NCBI GenBank assembly: GCA_038527375.1
Contig: JBCBFU010000011.1
Span: 7,477-71,476, forward strand
Source: Shimia_B sp038527375
GTDB taxonomy: Bacteria; Pseudomonadota; Alphaproteobacteria; Rhodobacterales; Rhodobacteraceae
Direction: 5' to 3'
Length of the DNA stretch: 64,000 bases
The stretch's first letter is position 1. Each line of letters begins with the position of its first letter. The notes under the pieces were generated by a model that saw only the letters and a list, made by a program, of their open reading frames with translations, had not been told where the DNA came from and ran no database searches. Of the stretch, positions 23,908-32,729 are shown in pieces. The position numbers and the translations under genes were made by a program.

Positions 23908-24854
23908 TGCGCGGGTTTAGCAACGAATTCAAAGATTTCCCGGACTACATCCTGAAGATCACTAAGGAGATTTGGGAAGATCGGGGTCTGGGCGGCAAGA
24001 TGAAGGACTACTACCACCCCGACGTGGTGGTGCGCACGCCCGCTGGCATCGCCTTTGGCGAGGCCGGGATGACCGCAGGGACCATGGCCAACCTGACAGA
24101 GTTTCCCGACCGCGTGTTGCTGGGCGAGGATGTGATCTGGTCCGGCGACCCTGAGGCCGGGATGTTGTCGTCCCACCGATTGCTCAGCACGGCCACCCAC
24201 CATGGCGGGTCCTTCGGGCCGGCGACGGGGATCAAGCTGGTCTATCGCGGGATCGCGGACTGCTACGCCCATGAGAACATGATCTCGGACGAGTGGTTGG
24301 TGCGCGACAACGGCGCGATCATCCGTCAATTGGGCATGACGCCCGAAGACTTTGTGCGCCGCGAGCAGGACGCGGGCCGCGCGCCCGGGGCCTTTACCCC
24401 CGCAGTCGACCGCGACGGGCCGTATCTGGGCCGTGGCAATGACAATGAATGGGGGGCCACCTATGCCGATTACCTGTCGCGCATCATGCGGGGTGATCTG
24501 GCGGTCATCCCCGAGAAGTGGGACCGCGCAGTGCACTGCGAATATCCGGGCGGCGTGCGCGGCCATTCGCACGGGGCGGCGGATGCGTTCTGGCTGGGCC
24601 TGCGGTCTGCGTTCCCCTCGGCGGAGTTCAAGATCAACCATGTGATCGGCCGCGAAGACCCGATGCTCAGCCCCCGGGCCGCGGTGCGGTGGAGCCTTGA
24701 CGGCACCCATGACGGGTGGGGCGCCTTTGGAAGGCCCACGGGCAAGCCTGTGCATGTGATGGGCATCTGCCACGCCGAGTTCGGTCCGTGGGGCCTGCGG
24801 CGGGAATACGTTGTCTTTGATGAAATCGCGATCTGGGCGCAGGTCCTGGCCTGA
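23907..24854 (+). CDS. Second double NTF2/SnoaL-like protein
   Basis: 315 residues from the ATG overlapping the LacI stop. A GTG one codon earlier is less likely. The two halves each resemble an NTF2-like cone. The first runs from FPDYILKITKEIWED to VWSGDPEAGMLSSHRLLSTATH-like text, the second from WDRAVHCEYPGGVRGHSHG to LRREYVVFDEIAIWAQVLA. It is similar in architecture to the protein at 20048. A pair of such proteins bracketing an SDR and a regulator suggests they bind or transform the same ligand. Function unknown. Confidence 0.78.
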   Translation: MRGFSNEFKDFPDYILKITKEIWEDRGLGGKMKDYYHPDVVVRTPAGIAFGEAGMTAGTMANLTEFPDRVLLGEDVIWSGDPEAGMLSSHRLLSTATHHGGSFGPATGIKLVYRGIADCYAHENMISDEWLVRDNGAIIRQLGMTPEDFVRREQDAGRAPGAFTPAVDRDGPYLGRGNDNEWGATYADYLSRIMRGDLAVIPEKWDRAVHCEYPGGVRGHSHGAADAFWLGLRSAFPSAEFKINHVIGREDPMLSPRAAVRWSLDGTHDGWGAFGRPTGKPVHVMGICHAEFGPWGLRREYVVFDEIAIWAQVLA

Positions 24855-25181
24855 GGGCCGCGGGCCAGCGCCGGTCGGTGCGGGCGGCGATCTTAACCAT
24901 GATTCTCTGACGTTTGCGTCAGTTCGCAGGCATGGCGGCCGTCCGCCCGACGGCTGCCCATTCTTTGCGCAAAGCTGTGTCCGAGCCTTGTTTTTTGCGC
25001 GCTGCCAGACCGTTAGCCCGCGCCCGGACGAAGTTATCCACAGGCTTGTGAACAAGACATCTGGGTGTCCTGTTGACCCGTCACGCTACATCGGCGTTAA
25101 TTCGCTACATCTGCTAGAAAACACGATCGCCGCCACAACAATTGGCGCGTGCGATCACACGGGGATCACTTGGGGGTATCG
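24855..25181. other. Intergenic region with a DnaA-box-like sequence
   Basis: No convincing gene lies in these 327 bases. At 25034-25042 TTATCCACA matches the classic DnaA box, and CTTGTGAACAAG follows closely as a short palindrome. No AT-rich unwinding region or further boxes are visible, so this is not evidence for an origin. The promoter of the LysM genes is probably in the last 100 bases. Confidence 0.45.
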
Positions 25182-26264
25182 ATGTTCAATCGGTTCACAG
25201 CGGCTGCGGCTGCGACGTTTATGGCATTTGCGGGCGCTGCACAGGCACAATCCTGCGGGGGCACGTACACCGTTCAACCGGGGGACTCGCTGTCGCTGAT
25301 CGCGGATTCGCAATACAAGGACGTCGGCAAATGGTCGACGATCTACCAGTCGAATGTGGGCGTCATCGGCAACCGGCCCGAGCGAATTTATGTGGGGATG
25401 CGGCTAAACCTGACCTGCATTGACGGACTGCCCGTCGGGTTGGAAGGCGGCGTCGACGTGGCCGAGGTCACGCGGGCCGCGGCAACTCCACTGGTCGTGC
25501 CCTTTGGCAATGCCGCGAACCGCAGCAAGATCACCCTGCTGACCGCCGACGATTATGCACCCTTTACCGACCGTAACCTGCCCAAAGGCGGCATGTTCAC
25601 CGAAATCGTTCAGGCCGCGATGGAGGCCGCGAGCCCCGATGAAGGGTTTGACATCCATTGGGTGAACGACTGGTCGTCGCATCACGAGCCGCTGCTGTCG
25701 AACGCTTTGCTCGACATGGGTTTCCCATGGTTCCGGCCCGATTGTGAGAACGACCCAGCGCAATACCGTTGCGAAAACTTGGTCTTCTCGGAACCGGTGT
25801 TCGAGGTTCTATCGCTTCTGTTCGTGAACACGGCCAACCCGATGGCCTTTACCTCTGATGCTGACATGGACGGCAAGGTCATGTGCCGCCCTGCGGGTTA
25901 CGCGACCTTCCTCTTTGACCAAAACGGGCGCAACTGGCTGGCCGATGGCCGGATCGAGTTGAAACAGCCGCAGAGCATCGACCAATGCTTTGAGATGCTG
26001 GTGGATCAAGAGGTCGACGGTGTGGTCCTGAACGAGTTCACCGGGCGCAAGAAGATCAATGATCTGGGGCTGAAGGGTCAGGTCGACGTGGCACAGGGTC
26101 TGCCGATCACGATCGACGCGCTTCACGTCATCGCGCACAAGTCGCATCCGGATGCGGACGCCTTGATGTCGATGGTCAATGAGGGCCTTGTCGAAATCCG
26201 CCAGAATGGTCGCTACCAACAGGCGATCGACGAGCACATGACCCGCATCTGGGCTGAGTTCTAA
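25182..26264 (+). CDS. Secreted LysM plus family-3 solute-binding protein (first)
   Basis: 360 residues from the ATG at 25182. A signal peptide ends at AQAQ near residue 22. Residues 28-78 are a LysM domain (TYTVQPGDSLSLIADSQY, IYVGMRLNLTC). From about 105 on it resembles a bacterial family 3 solute-binding protein: DDYAPFTDRNLPKGGMFTEI, DMGFPWFRPDC, MCRPAGYATF, VVLNEFTG. Family-3 proteins normally feed ABC transporters or act as sensor domains, but no permease is adjacent. LysM suggests anchoring to peptidoglycan. A paralog with the same architecture starts 30 bases after its stop. Confidence 0.82.
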   Translation: MFNRFTAAAAATFMAFAGAAQAQSCGGTYTVQPGDSLSLIADSQYKDVGKWSTIYQSNVGVIGNRPERIYVGMRLNLTCIDGLPVGLEGGVDVAEVTRAAATPLVVPFGNAANRSKITLLTADDYAPFTDRNLPKGGMFTEIVQAAMEAASPDEGFDIHWVNDWSSHHEPLLSNALLDMGFPWFRPDCENDPAQYRCENLVFSEPVFEVLSLLFVNTANPMAFTSDADMDGKVMCRPAGYATFLFDQNGRNWLADGRIELKQPQSIDQCFEMLVDQEVDGVVLNEFTGRKKINDLGLKGQVDVAQGLPITIDALHVIAHKSHPDADALMSMVNEGLVEIRQNGRYQQAIDEHMTRIWAEF

Positions 26265-26294
26265 GGCGGCTTGGGAACCATGGGGGTCGTTGCA

Positions 26295-27353
26295 ATGACA
26301 CGCTTAGTCCAAGGTTCAGGAGCCCTGACCGCCTCGGTTGTGGTCGCGGCAGGGATGGCGCTGGCCCCCGACCGGGTCGAGGCGCAATGCGCCGCGACCC
26401 AGCACACCGTGGCCAATAGCGAGACGGTGTTCACGCTGGCGGAACGATATTACGGCGGGATTGAGCAGTGGAGCCAGATTTTCTATTCCAACCCGTCGAA
26501 GCTGTCGAACCCGTTGGAGATCCCGGAGGGTACGGTGCTGACAATCCCGTGCCCGCTGGACGGGTCGGATTTCGTGGCCGATGCCACGCCGCTACAGGCA
26601 ACGGTCGATACCGCCGAGATGAAGCTGGTGACCGGGTCGAACTACGCGCCGTTCACGGACCGCGCGTGGCCCGGGCAGGGCATGATTACCGAGTTGGTGA
26701 ACGCCGCGATGGAGACCACGCCAAACCCGGTGACCTATTCGATCACATGGGAGGATGATTGGTCCAAGCACCTGTTCCCGATGCTGGATTCCAAGGAATT
26801 CGACATGGGGTTCCCGTGGTTCAAGCCCGATTGCGCGCAAACGCCAGATCATGAACGCTGTGCCAACTTCCTGTTCTCGGACCCGATCGTGGAACTGCTG
26901 CAGTTGCTGTTCGTGCAGCAAGGGTCGAATATGGTGTTCGAAACGGATGCCGACATCCACGGCAAGACCCTGTGCCGTCCGGCGGGATATTTCACCTTTG
27001 ATCTGGACAGTGCGGAACGTCAGTGGCTGACCCGCAACCTGATCACGCTGGAAACGCCCGCCACACCTGCCGATTGCTTTAGCTTGCTGTTGCAGGGTCG
27101 GGTCGATGCGGTGGCGTTGAACGAGTTCACGGGCTGGACCACGATCAGCGATATGGGATTGCGCGATGCGGTGACGCCGCTTGCCAACCCTCTTGGGGTG
27201 CAGGGTCTGCACATCATCATTTCCAAGAAACACTGGCGGGGGACGACGCACCTCTACCGGATCAATGCGGGTTTGCGTGCGCTCAAGCAGCAGGACCGGT
27301 ATGATCAGATTGTCTCGCGTCACTTGGGGGTGTTCTGGGACCGCGTAAATTAA
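26295..27353 (+). CDS. Secreted LysM plus family-3 solute-binding protein (second)
   Basis: 352 residues with the same layout as its neighbour: a signal peptide (SVVVAAGMALAPDRVEAQ), a LysM domain (HTVANSETVFTLAERYYGG, VLTIPCPLDG) and a solute-binding domain. It shares many phrases with the first copy: NYAPFTDRAWPGQGMITEL, DMGFPWFKPDC, LCRPAGYFTF and ALNEFTGWTTISDMGL. An ATG at 26280 is an alternative start. The two genes clearly arose by duplication and form an operon closed by a hairpin terminator. The conserved cysteines in the binding domain may form disulfides. Ligand unknown. Confidence 0.82.
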   Translation: MTRLVQGSGALTASVVVAAGMALAPDRVEAQCAATQHTVANSETVFTLAERYYGGIEQWSQIFYSNPSKLSNPLEIPEGTVLTIPCPLDGSDFVADATPLQATVDTAEMKLVTGSNYAPFTDRAWPGQGMITELVNAAMETTPNPVTYSITWEDDWSKHLFPMLDSKEFDMGFPWFKPDCAQTPDHERCANFLFSDPIVELLQLLFVQQGSNMVFETDADIHGKTLCRPAGYFTFDLDSAERQWLTRNLITLETPATPADCFSLLLQGRVDAVALNEFTGWTTISDMGLRDAVTPLANPLGVQGLHIIISKKHWRGTTHLYRINAGLRALKQQDRYDQIVSRHLGVFWDRVN

Positions 27354-27392
27354 GCGCGCTCCACATCCAGGGCATCATTCTGCGAGGCTTTC

Positions 27393-27433
27393 GCGTCACC
27401 CCGTTTGCAGCCCGGGGTGGCGCGTTTTCTTTT
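27393..27433 (+). terminator. Terminator of the LysM/solute-binding operon
   Basis: GCGTCACCCCG (27393-27403) pairs with CGGGGTGGCGC (27413-27423), with one G-T pair, followed by GTTTTCTTTT. It lies 40 bases after the second gene. Confidence 0.8.
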
Positions 27434-27510
27434 GGGGTTGAGGGGTCCCTGCGGGGGATTAAAGTAGCCGCAAAGCAGGCCCGAGATGGCGCGCGGATAG
27501 GGAGAGCGGG

Positions 27511-28638
27511 ATGATCAAGACAACACATGTGGGCAGCCTGCCGCGGACGCAGGAGGTGGTCGATTTCATCTTCGCACGCGAGAACGGCACGCCCTATGAC
27601 ACGGCCGCGTTCGATGCGGAAATGACCGCGGCGGCGTCCGAGACGGTGCGCCGTCAGGTCGAGGCCGGGATCGACGTGGTCAGCGATGGCGAGACGTCCA
27701 AGATCAGCTACGCGACCTATGTGAAGGATCGCTACACCGGCTTTGACGGGGACAGCCCCCGCAATGCGCCCGCCGACCTGAAATTGTTCCCCGGGTTCCT
27801 CAAACGGTTGGCCGATGATGGCGGCACGCCCACCTATGCGCGGCCCATGTGTGTGGGAGAGGTCAAGTCCAAGGGTCAAGACGAGCTTTTGGCTGATATC
27901 GCCAACCTGAAGGCGGGGATGGCGGCCCATGGCGCGAGCGAGGGGTTCATGAACGCGGCCTCGCCCGGGGTGATTTCGCTGTTCTTGCAGAATGATTTCT
28001 ACGCGACCCGTGAAGAATATCTGGCGGCGCTGGCCGATGCGATGGCCGAGGAGTATCGCACCATCGTGGATAGCGGGCTTTATCTGCAACTGGATTGTCC
28101 CGACCTCGCCCTGTCGCGGCACATGTTGTTCAATGATCTGAGCGATGAGGAGTTCCTCAAGATCGCGGGCAGCCATGTGGAGGCGTTGAACCACGCATTG
28201 ACCGGCATCGATCCGGCCCGAGTCCGGGTGCATATCTGCTGGGGCAATTACGAGGGGCCGCATGTCTGTGACATCGACATGGCCAAGGTGTTCTCGACGT
28301 TTATGTCCGTGGGCGCGTCGCAGCTGTTGTTCGAGACATCGAACCCGCGCCATGCCCATGAATGGACAGTGTTCCGAGACCGCGCGAGCGAGATCCCCGA
28401 GGGCAAGGTTCTGGTGCCCGGGGTTGTGGATTCGACGACGAACTTTGTCGAGCACCCCGAATTGGTGGCCGAACGGATCGGAAAATTTGTGGGCATCGTG
28501 GGCGCAGACCGGGTGATTGCCGGCTCCGATTGCGGGTTTGGAACTTTCGCGGGCTTTGGGGCGGTAGATCCCGACATCGCCTATGCCAAACTGGGCGCGC
28601 TTAGCGAGGGGGCGGCGCTGGTGAGCGCGCGGCTCTGA
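27511..28638 (+). CDS. MetE C-terminal-like methyltransferase
   Basis: 375 residues, similar to the C-terminal catalytic barrel of cobalamin-independent methionine synthase and matching the stand-alone methionine synthase II group. HVGSLPRTQEVVDF begins the barrel. HICWGNYEGPHVCDI (His and Cys) and IAGSDCGFGTFAGFG (Cys) supply the zinc site of MetE. It may transfer a methyl group from a small donor to a thiol or act as a lyase of such a bond. True MetE is about twice this size, so a stand-alone role is likely. A hydrolase follows 1 base after its stop. Confidence 0.85.
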   Translation: MIKTTHVGSLPRTQEVVDFIFARENGTPYDTAAFDAEMTAAASETVRRQVEAGIDVVSDGETSKISYATYVKDRYTGFDGDSPRNAPADLKLFPGFLKRLADDGGTPTYARPMCVGEVKSKGQDELLADIANLKAGMAAHGASEGFMNAASPGVISLFLQNDFYATREEYLAALADAMAEEYRTIVDSGLYLQLDCPDLALSRHMLFNDLSDEEFLKIAGSHVEALNHALTGIDPARVRVHICWGNYEGPHVCDIDMAKVFSTFMSVGASQLLFETSNPRHAHEWTVFRDRASEIPEGKVLVPGVVDSTTNFVEHPELVAERIGKFVGIVGADRVIAGSDCGFGTFAGFGAVDPDIAYAKLGALSEGAALVSARL

Positions 28639-28639
28639 C

Positions 28640-29350
28640 ATGAACGAACCCATCGTCTTTGTGCCGGGCATGATGTGTGATGCCCGGCTCTTTGCGCCCC
28701 AGCTGGATGCGTTGAGCCGTGAGCGCGCGGTGATGGTGGCACCGATGAGCACGGGCGAGCGGATCGAGGAGATGGCGTCGAATATCCTGACCGTGGCGCC
28801 GGCTAAGTTCGCGCTTGCGGGGCTGAGCATGGGTGGGATTGTGGCGCTCGAGATGTATCGCCGCGCGCCCGAGCGGATCACCCGGATCGCGCTGATGGAC
28901 ACCAATGCGATGTCCGAGACGCCCGAACGCGCCGCCGCGCGGGAGCCGCAGATGGTCCGCGTCAAGGCGGGACGACTGGCCGAGGTGATGCGCGACGAGA
29001 TGAAGCCGAACTACCTGGCGCAGGGACCTTATGTGCAGGAGATCCTCGATCTGTGCATGGATATGGCCGAATGCCTTGGCCCGGAGGTGTTTTTGCGCCA
29101 GAGCCGCGCGCTCCAACGGCGGCGCGATCACCAACCCACGCTGCGCAAGATCAAGTGTCCGGCACTGGTGCTGTGCGGTGAGCATGACAGCCTGTGCCCG
29201 CCCGAGCGGCATCGCTTCATGGCCGAGATGATCCCCTATGCGGAATTGAAGATTATCGGGGGCGCGGGGCATTTGCCCACGCTCGAGCAGCCGCAACTGG
29301 TGACCGAGGTCATGCGCGAATGGCTGCGTCAGCCCTGGGTTTTGCAGTAG
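28640..29350 (+). CDS. Alpha/beta hydrolase
   Basis: 236 residues. The oxyanion loop is FVPGMMCDARLF. The nucleophile elbow is GLSMGG (Ser63), with Asp in CGEHDSLCP and His in GGAGHLPTLEQP. This pattern fits the large alpha/beta hydrolase group around carboxylesterases and enol-lactone hydrolases. It is cytoplasmic. The near-contact with the MetE-like gene (1 base) suggests translational coupling and a shared substrate, but nothing in the sequence names it. Confidence 0.83.
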   Translation: MNEPIVFVPGMMCDARLFAPQLDALSRERAVMVAPMSTGERIEEMASNILTVAPAKFALAGLSMGGIVALEMYRRAPERITRIALMDTNAMSETPERAAAREPQMVRVKAGRLAEVMRDEMKPNYLAQGPYVQEILDLCMDMAECLGPEVFLRQSRALQRRRDHQPTLRKIKCPALVLCGEHDSLCPPERHRFMAEMIPYAELKIIGGAGHLPTLEQPQLVTEVMREWLRQPWVLQ

Positions 29351-29387
29351 GGCCTGGATGCTGCCCTAGGGACCGACCCTCCGGGGG

Positions 29388-29410
29388 GAGTTTTTAAGGA
29401 CCATCGAAAG
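29388..29410 (+). repeat. Dispersed intergenic element (copy B)
   Basis: GAGTTTTTAAGGACCATCGAAAG (23 bases) shares the core GAGTTTTT and ACCATCGAAAG with copies at 9407-9430 (minus) and 37091-37113. It lies between the convergent hydrolase and phaZ genes and may contribute to termination, since a G-rich tract precedes the T-run. A small stem AGGGGC-GGAT-GCCCCT (29409-29424) follows. Confidence 0.6.
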
Positions 29411-29445
29411 GGGCGGATGCCCCTCTCCCGTTTAGTGGATCGCGA

Positions 29446-30717
29446 TCAGGCGGCGGCGTTCTTGTTGGCCGCTTTCTTGGGCGCCTTGCGTGTGTTGGCG
29501 TCGATGAAGTCGAGCACCAGAGGCCGGATGTTGTTGCGCCAGCTTTTACCCGCGAAGATGCCGTAGTGGCCCGCGCCCGGTTCAAGATGCGCGGCCTTCT
29601 TGGCGTCGGGCAGCCCTGTGAGCAGATCGAGCGCGGCGAGGCATTGCCCGGGGGCCGAGATATCGTCCTTTTCGCCTTCGACGATCTTGACCGCGACATC
29701 CGTGATCTTGGAGATATCGACGCGCCGTCCGGCGACCGTGAACACGTTGCGCGCGATCTCGCGCTTTTTGAAGACGCGCTCGACCGTCGAGAGGTAGAAT
29801 TCGGCGGTCATGTCCATGACGGCTAGGTATTCGTCGTAGAAGGCGTTGTGCTTGTCATGGTCGGATGCGGTTCCGTGGGCCACCGACAGCATCTGATCCA
29901 TGAAGCTGCGCCCATGGGTTTCGGCGTTCATCGCCATGAAGGAGGCCAGCTGCAGCAGGCCCGGATAGACCATCCGGCCCACGCCGGAGTATTTGAAGCC
30001 GACGCGCTGGATCATGGTCTCTTCCAGCTGGCCCATGGTCACACGCGCGCCGAAATCGGTCACGTCCGTGGCCGCCGCATCGGGGTCGATCGGACCACCG
30101 ATCAGCGTGAGCGAGGCGGGCTGGGCCGAGGGGTCGTCTTCGGCCAGATAGGCCGTGGCCGCCAGCGTCAGGGGGGCAGGCTGGCACACGGCGATCACGT
30201 GCAGGTCACTGCCCAACTCGCGCATGAAATCGACGAGGTAGAGGGTGTAATCCTCCACATCGAATTTGCCTTCGGAGACGGGGATGTCGCGGGCGTTGTG
30301 CCAATCGGTGATGTAGACTTCGCAATCGGGCAGGAGGCTTTTGACCGTCTTGCGCAAAAGCGTGGCGTAGTGGCCCGACATGGGCGCCACCAAGAGGACT
30401 TTGCGCTTCTTGGGTTTGCGGCCCTGCACGGCGAAGTGGATCAGGTCGCCAAAGGGGCGCTCAACGACGGTCTCAATCTCGATCAGGTGATCCTTGCCGT
30501 CATCGGTCGTGATGCTTTCCAGACCCCAATCGGGCTTGACGATCATGCGGCTGAAGGTGCGTTCGGTCACTTCGCCCCATGCGGCCATCATTTGAAACGC
30601 CGGGTTAGGCACCATCGACAACACGGGATAGGAGGCCATGGCTTTGGCGGTGGCACCCAACCACTGGTTCGTATTACGAGCCGTTTCCATAAGGTCGTAT
30701 GTGAGCATGTAGCGCAT
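29446..30717 (-). CDS. phaZ: Intracellular poly(3-hydroxyalkanoate) depolymerase PhaZ
   Basis: 423 residues. It depolymerises intracellular PHB granules to 3-hydroxybutyrate units. The start at 30717 follows AAGGAGG. The nucleophile is Cys178 in HVIAVCQPAP, the cysteine version of the lipase box used by the Ralstonia/Paracoccus-type intracellular enzymes. Other matches are MRYMLTYDLMETAR at the start, TDWHNARDIP, and GAGHYGIFAGKSWRN (His) near the end. It is divergent from phaC, with a shared control region that contains a PhaR-like site. The C-terminal Lys/Ala tail is low complexity. Confidence 0.94.
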   Translation of the reverse strand: MRYMLTYDLMETARNTNQWLGATAKAMASYPVLSMVPNPAFQMMAAWGEVTERTFSRMIVKPDWGLESITTDDGKDHLIEIETVVERPFGDLIHFAVQGRKPKKRKVLLVAPMSGHYATLLRKTVKSLLPDCEVYITDWHNARDIPVSEGKFDVEDYTLYLVDFMRELGSDLHVIAVCQPAPLTLAATAYLAEDDPSAQPASLTLIGGPIDPDAAATDVTDFGARVTMGQLEETMIQRVGFKYSGVGRMVYPGLLQLASFMAMNAETHGRSFMDQMLSVAHGTASDHDKHNAFYDEYLAVMDMTAEFYLSTVERVFKKREIARNVFTVAGRRVDISKITDVAVKIVEGEKDDISAPGQCLAALDLLTGLPDAKKAAHLEPGAGHYGIFAGKSWRNNIRPLVLDFIDANTRKAPKKAANKNAAA

Positions 30718-30872
30718 GTGGGCCCTCCTTGCGGGAGCTTGTGGTCTTCCCCGGTGCGGCTACCCTGCTGGATACGTGGGGCTTGGGTGCGGCGGGTGAT
30801 CCGATGGCGCTTGTCGCGGGGGTCCGGTATCATCCACCCAGCGTGGATATTCCCCACGCAGACAGCAATATG

Positions 30873-30884
30873 CTGCAACTGCAA
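30873..30884. promoter_or_regulatory. PhaR-type TGC-rich site before phaC
   Basis: CTGCAACTGCAA (30873-30884) lies about 20 bases before the phaC start. PhaR from Paracoccus is known to bind TGC-rich sites with repeated CTGC/GCA elements near phaP and phaR. The match here is by pattern only. Confidence 0.5.
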
Positions 30885-30904
30885 AGTAAGGGTTAAGTCA
30901 GCTT

Positions 30905-32719
30905 ATGACAACAAATAATCCAGAAAACGGGCCAGCTTCGGAGAAACTTCAGGCGAATCTGGCACGTGTTGATGAGCTGACGAAACGGCTTGTGGCGGCG
31001 ATGTCGCAAAAGGCCGAACCGACGCCGACTGCGCTGCAGGGGCCGTCGGGCGAACTCTTCATGCGGGCGGCCTCGGCCTATGTGGCCGAGATGATGGCGA
31101 ATCCCTCGAAGATGATGGAACACCAGATCAGCTACTGGTCGAAGTCGGTGAAACATTACGTGGAGGCGCAGGAGGCGCTGGCCACCGGCAAGATGAAAGC
31201 GCCCGAGGACAACACGCCCAAGGACCGGCGCTTTGCCAATCCGCTGTGGGACACGCATCCCTATTACAATTTCCTCAAGCAGCAATACATGCTGAACGCC
31301 GAGGCCGTGGGCCAAGCGGTGCAGGACATCGAACATCTGGAGCCGCGCGAAAAGAAGCGCGTGGAGTATTTCAGCCGTCAGATCGTGGATATGTTCAGCC
31401 CGTCGAATTTCCTGGGCACGAACCCAGAGGCGCTGGAGCGCGCGGTGGCAACCGATGGCGAGAGCCTTGTGAAAGGTCTGGAGAACCTCGTCGCGGATCT
31501 GGAGGCCAATCAGGGCGACCTGTTGGTGACGCTTACTGATCGCGATGCGTTCACCGTGGGTGAAAACCTTGCCACGACGCCAGGCAAGGTCGTGTTCCAG
31601 AACCGCCTGTTCGAGCTGTTGCAATACGAGCCGACGACCGAGATGGTGGAAAAGACACCGATCCTGATTTTCCCGCCCTGGATCAACAAGTTCTATATCC
31701 TCGACCTGAAAGAGAAAAACAGCCTGATCAAATGGCTGGTGGATCAAGGCCACACGGTTTTTGTCGTCAGCTGGGTGAACCCCGACCCGTCCCATGCGGA
31801 CGTGGGCATGAAGGATTACGTCGAAGACGGCTATGAGGTCGCGATCTCAGAGGTCAAACGGCTGGCCAAGTCCAAGAAGGTGAACCCTGTGGGCTATTGC
31901 ATTGCGGGGACCACGCTTGCGCTGACGCTCGCGCGGCGGGGCAAGCACGGGGATACAGACGATATCAACGCGGCAACGTTCTTTACCACGCTCACCGATT
32001 TCAGCGATCAGGGGGAGGTCGGCGTCTTCCTCAACAACGATTTCATCGACGGGATCGAGGCGGAATGCGAGAAGACCGGCCTTTTGCATTCCTATTATAT
32101 GGCGCGCACGTTCAGTTATCTGCGGTCGAACGATCTGATCTATGGCCCTGCGATCAAGAGCTACATGATGGGCGAGGCTCCGCCGGCCTTTGACCTGCTC
32201 TATTGGAATGGGGACAGCACCAACCTGCCCGGCACCATGGCGATGGAGTACCTGCGCGGGCTGTGTCAGGGCGATCTCTTTGCCAATGGTGGCTACGAGC
32301 TGGGCGATGAGACGCTGTATCTGCAAGAGGTGGATGTGCCGGTCTGCGCCATCGCCTGCGAGACCGACCACATCGCGGCGTGGAAGTCGTCTTACTATGG
32401 CGTCCAGAAGATGTCGTCGCGCGACAAGACCTTCATCCTGTCGGAATCCGGCCATATCGCCGGGATCGTGAACCCGCCGTCGAAAAAGAAGTATGGCCAC
32501 TATGTGAACCCGGACCTCGCCAAAGCGGCGGACCCCTGGAAAGAAGGGGCGGAGTTCCATGACGGGTCGTGGTGGCCGCGCTGGGACGCCTGGCTGAAGG
32601 CCAAATCCGATGGCCAGGTCAAGGCTCGTATTCCCGGGGGCGCCAAGCATGACAGCCTGCCCGATGCGCCGGGCAGCTATGTGGTGGCCACGCCAGCAGA
32701 CCGACCGGACGCTGCGTAA
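30905..32719 (+). CDS. phaC: Class I polyhydroxyalkanoate synthase
   Basis: 604 residues. It polymerises (R)-3-hydroxyacyl-CoA into PHA granules. The catalytic set is Cys332 in the lipase-like box GYCIAG, Asp488 (CETDHIAAW) and His517 (ESGHIAGI). FANPLWDTHPYYNF near 110 and PPWINKFYILDL near 258 are class I landmarks. The length matches class I enzymes, which need no PhaE or PhaR subunit. The downstream phasin and regulator genes give the order phaC-phaP-phaR, with phaZ divergent. Confidence 0.96.
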   Translation: MTTNNPENGPASEKLQANLARVDELTKRLVAAMSQKAEPTPTALQGPSGELFMRAASAYVAEMMANPSKMMEHQISYWSKSVKHYVEAQEALATGKMKAPEDNTPKDRRFANPLWDTHPYYNFLKQQYMLNAEAVGQAVQDIEHLEPREKKRVEYFSRQIVDMFSPSNFLGTNPEALERAVATDGESLVKGLENLVADLEANQGDLLVTLTDRDAFTVGENLATTPGKVVFQNRLFELLQYEPTTEMVEKTPILIFPPWINKFYILDLKEKNSLIKWLVDQGHTVFVVSWVNPDPSHADVGMKDYVEDGYEVAISEVKRLAKSKKVNPVGYCIAGTTLALTLARRGKHGDTDDINAATFFTTLTDFSDQGEVGVFLNNDFIDGIEAECEKTGLLHSYYMARTFSYLRSNDLIYGPAIKSYMMGEAPPAFDLLYWNGDSTNLPGTMAMEYLRGLCQGDLFANGGYELGDETLYLQEVDVPVCAIACETDHIAAWKSSYYGVQKMSSRDKTFILSESGHIAGIVNPPSKKKYGHYVNPDLAKAADPWKEGAEFHDGSWWPRWDAWLKAKSDGQVKARIPGGAKHDSLPDAPGSYVVATPADRPDAA

Positions 32720-32729
32720 GAATTTCATG

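Noticed and set aside
25034..25042. A replication origin at the DnaA box
   Set aside because: A single box without an AT-rich unwinding element, further boxes, or dnaA, parAB or similar genes nearby.
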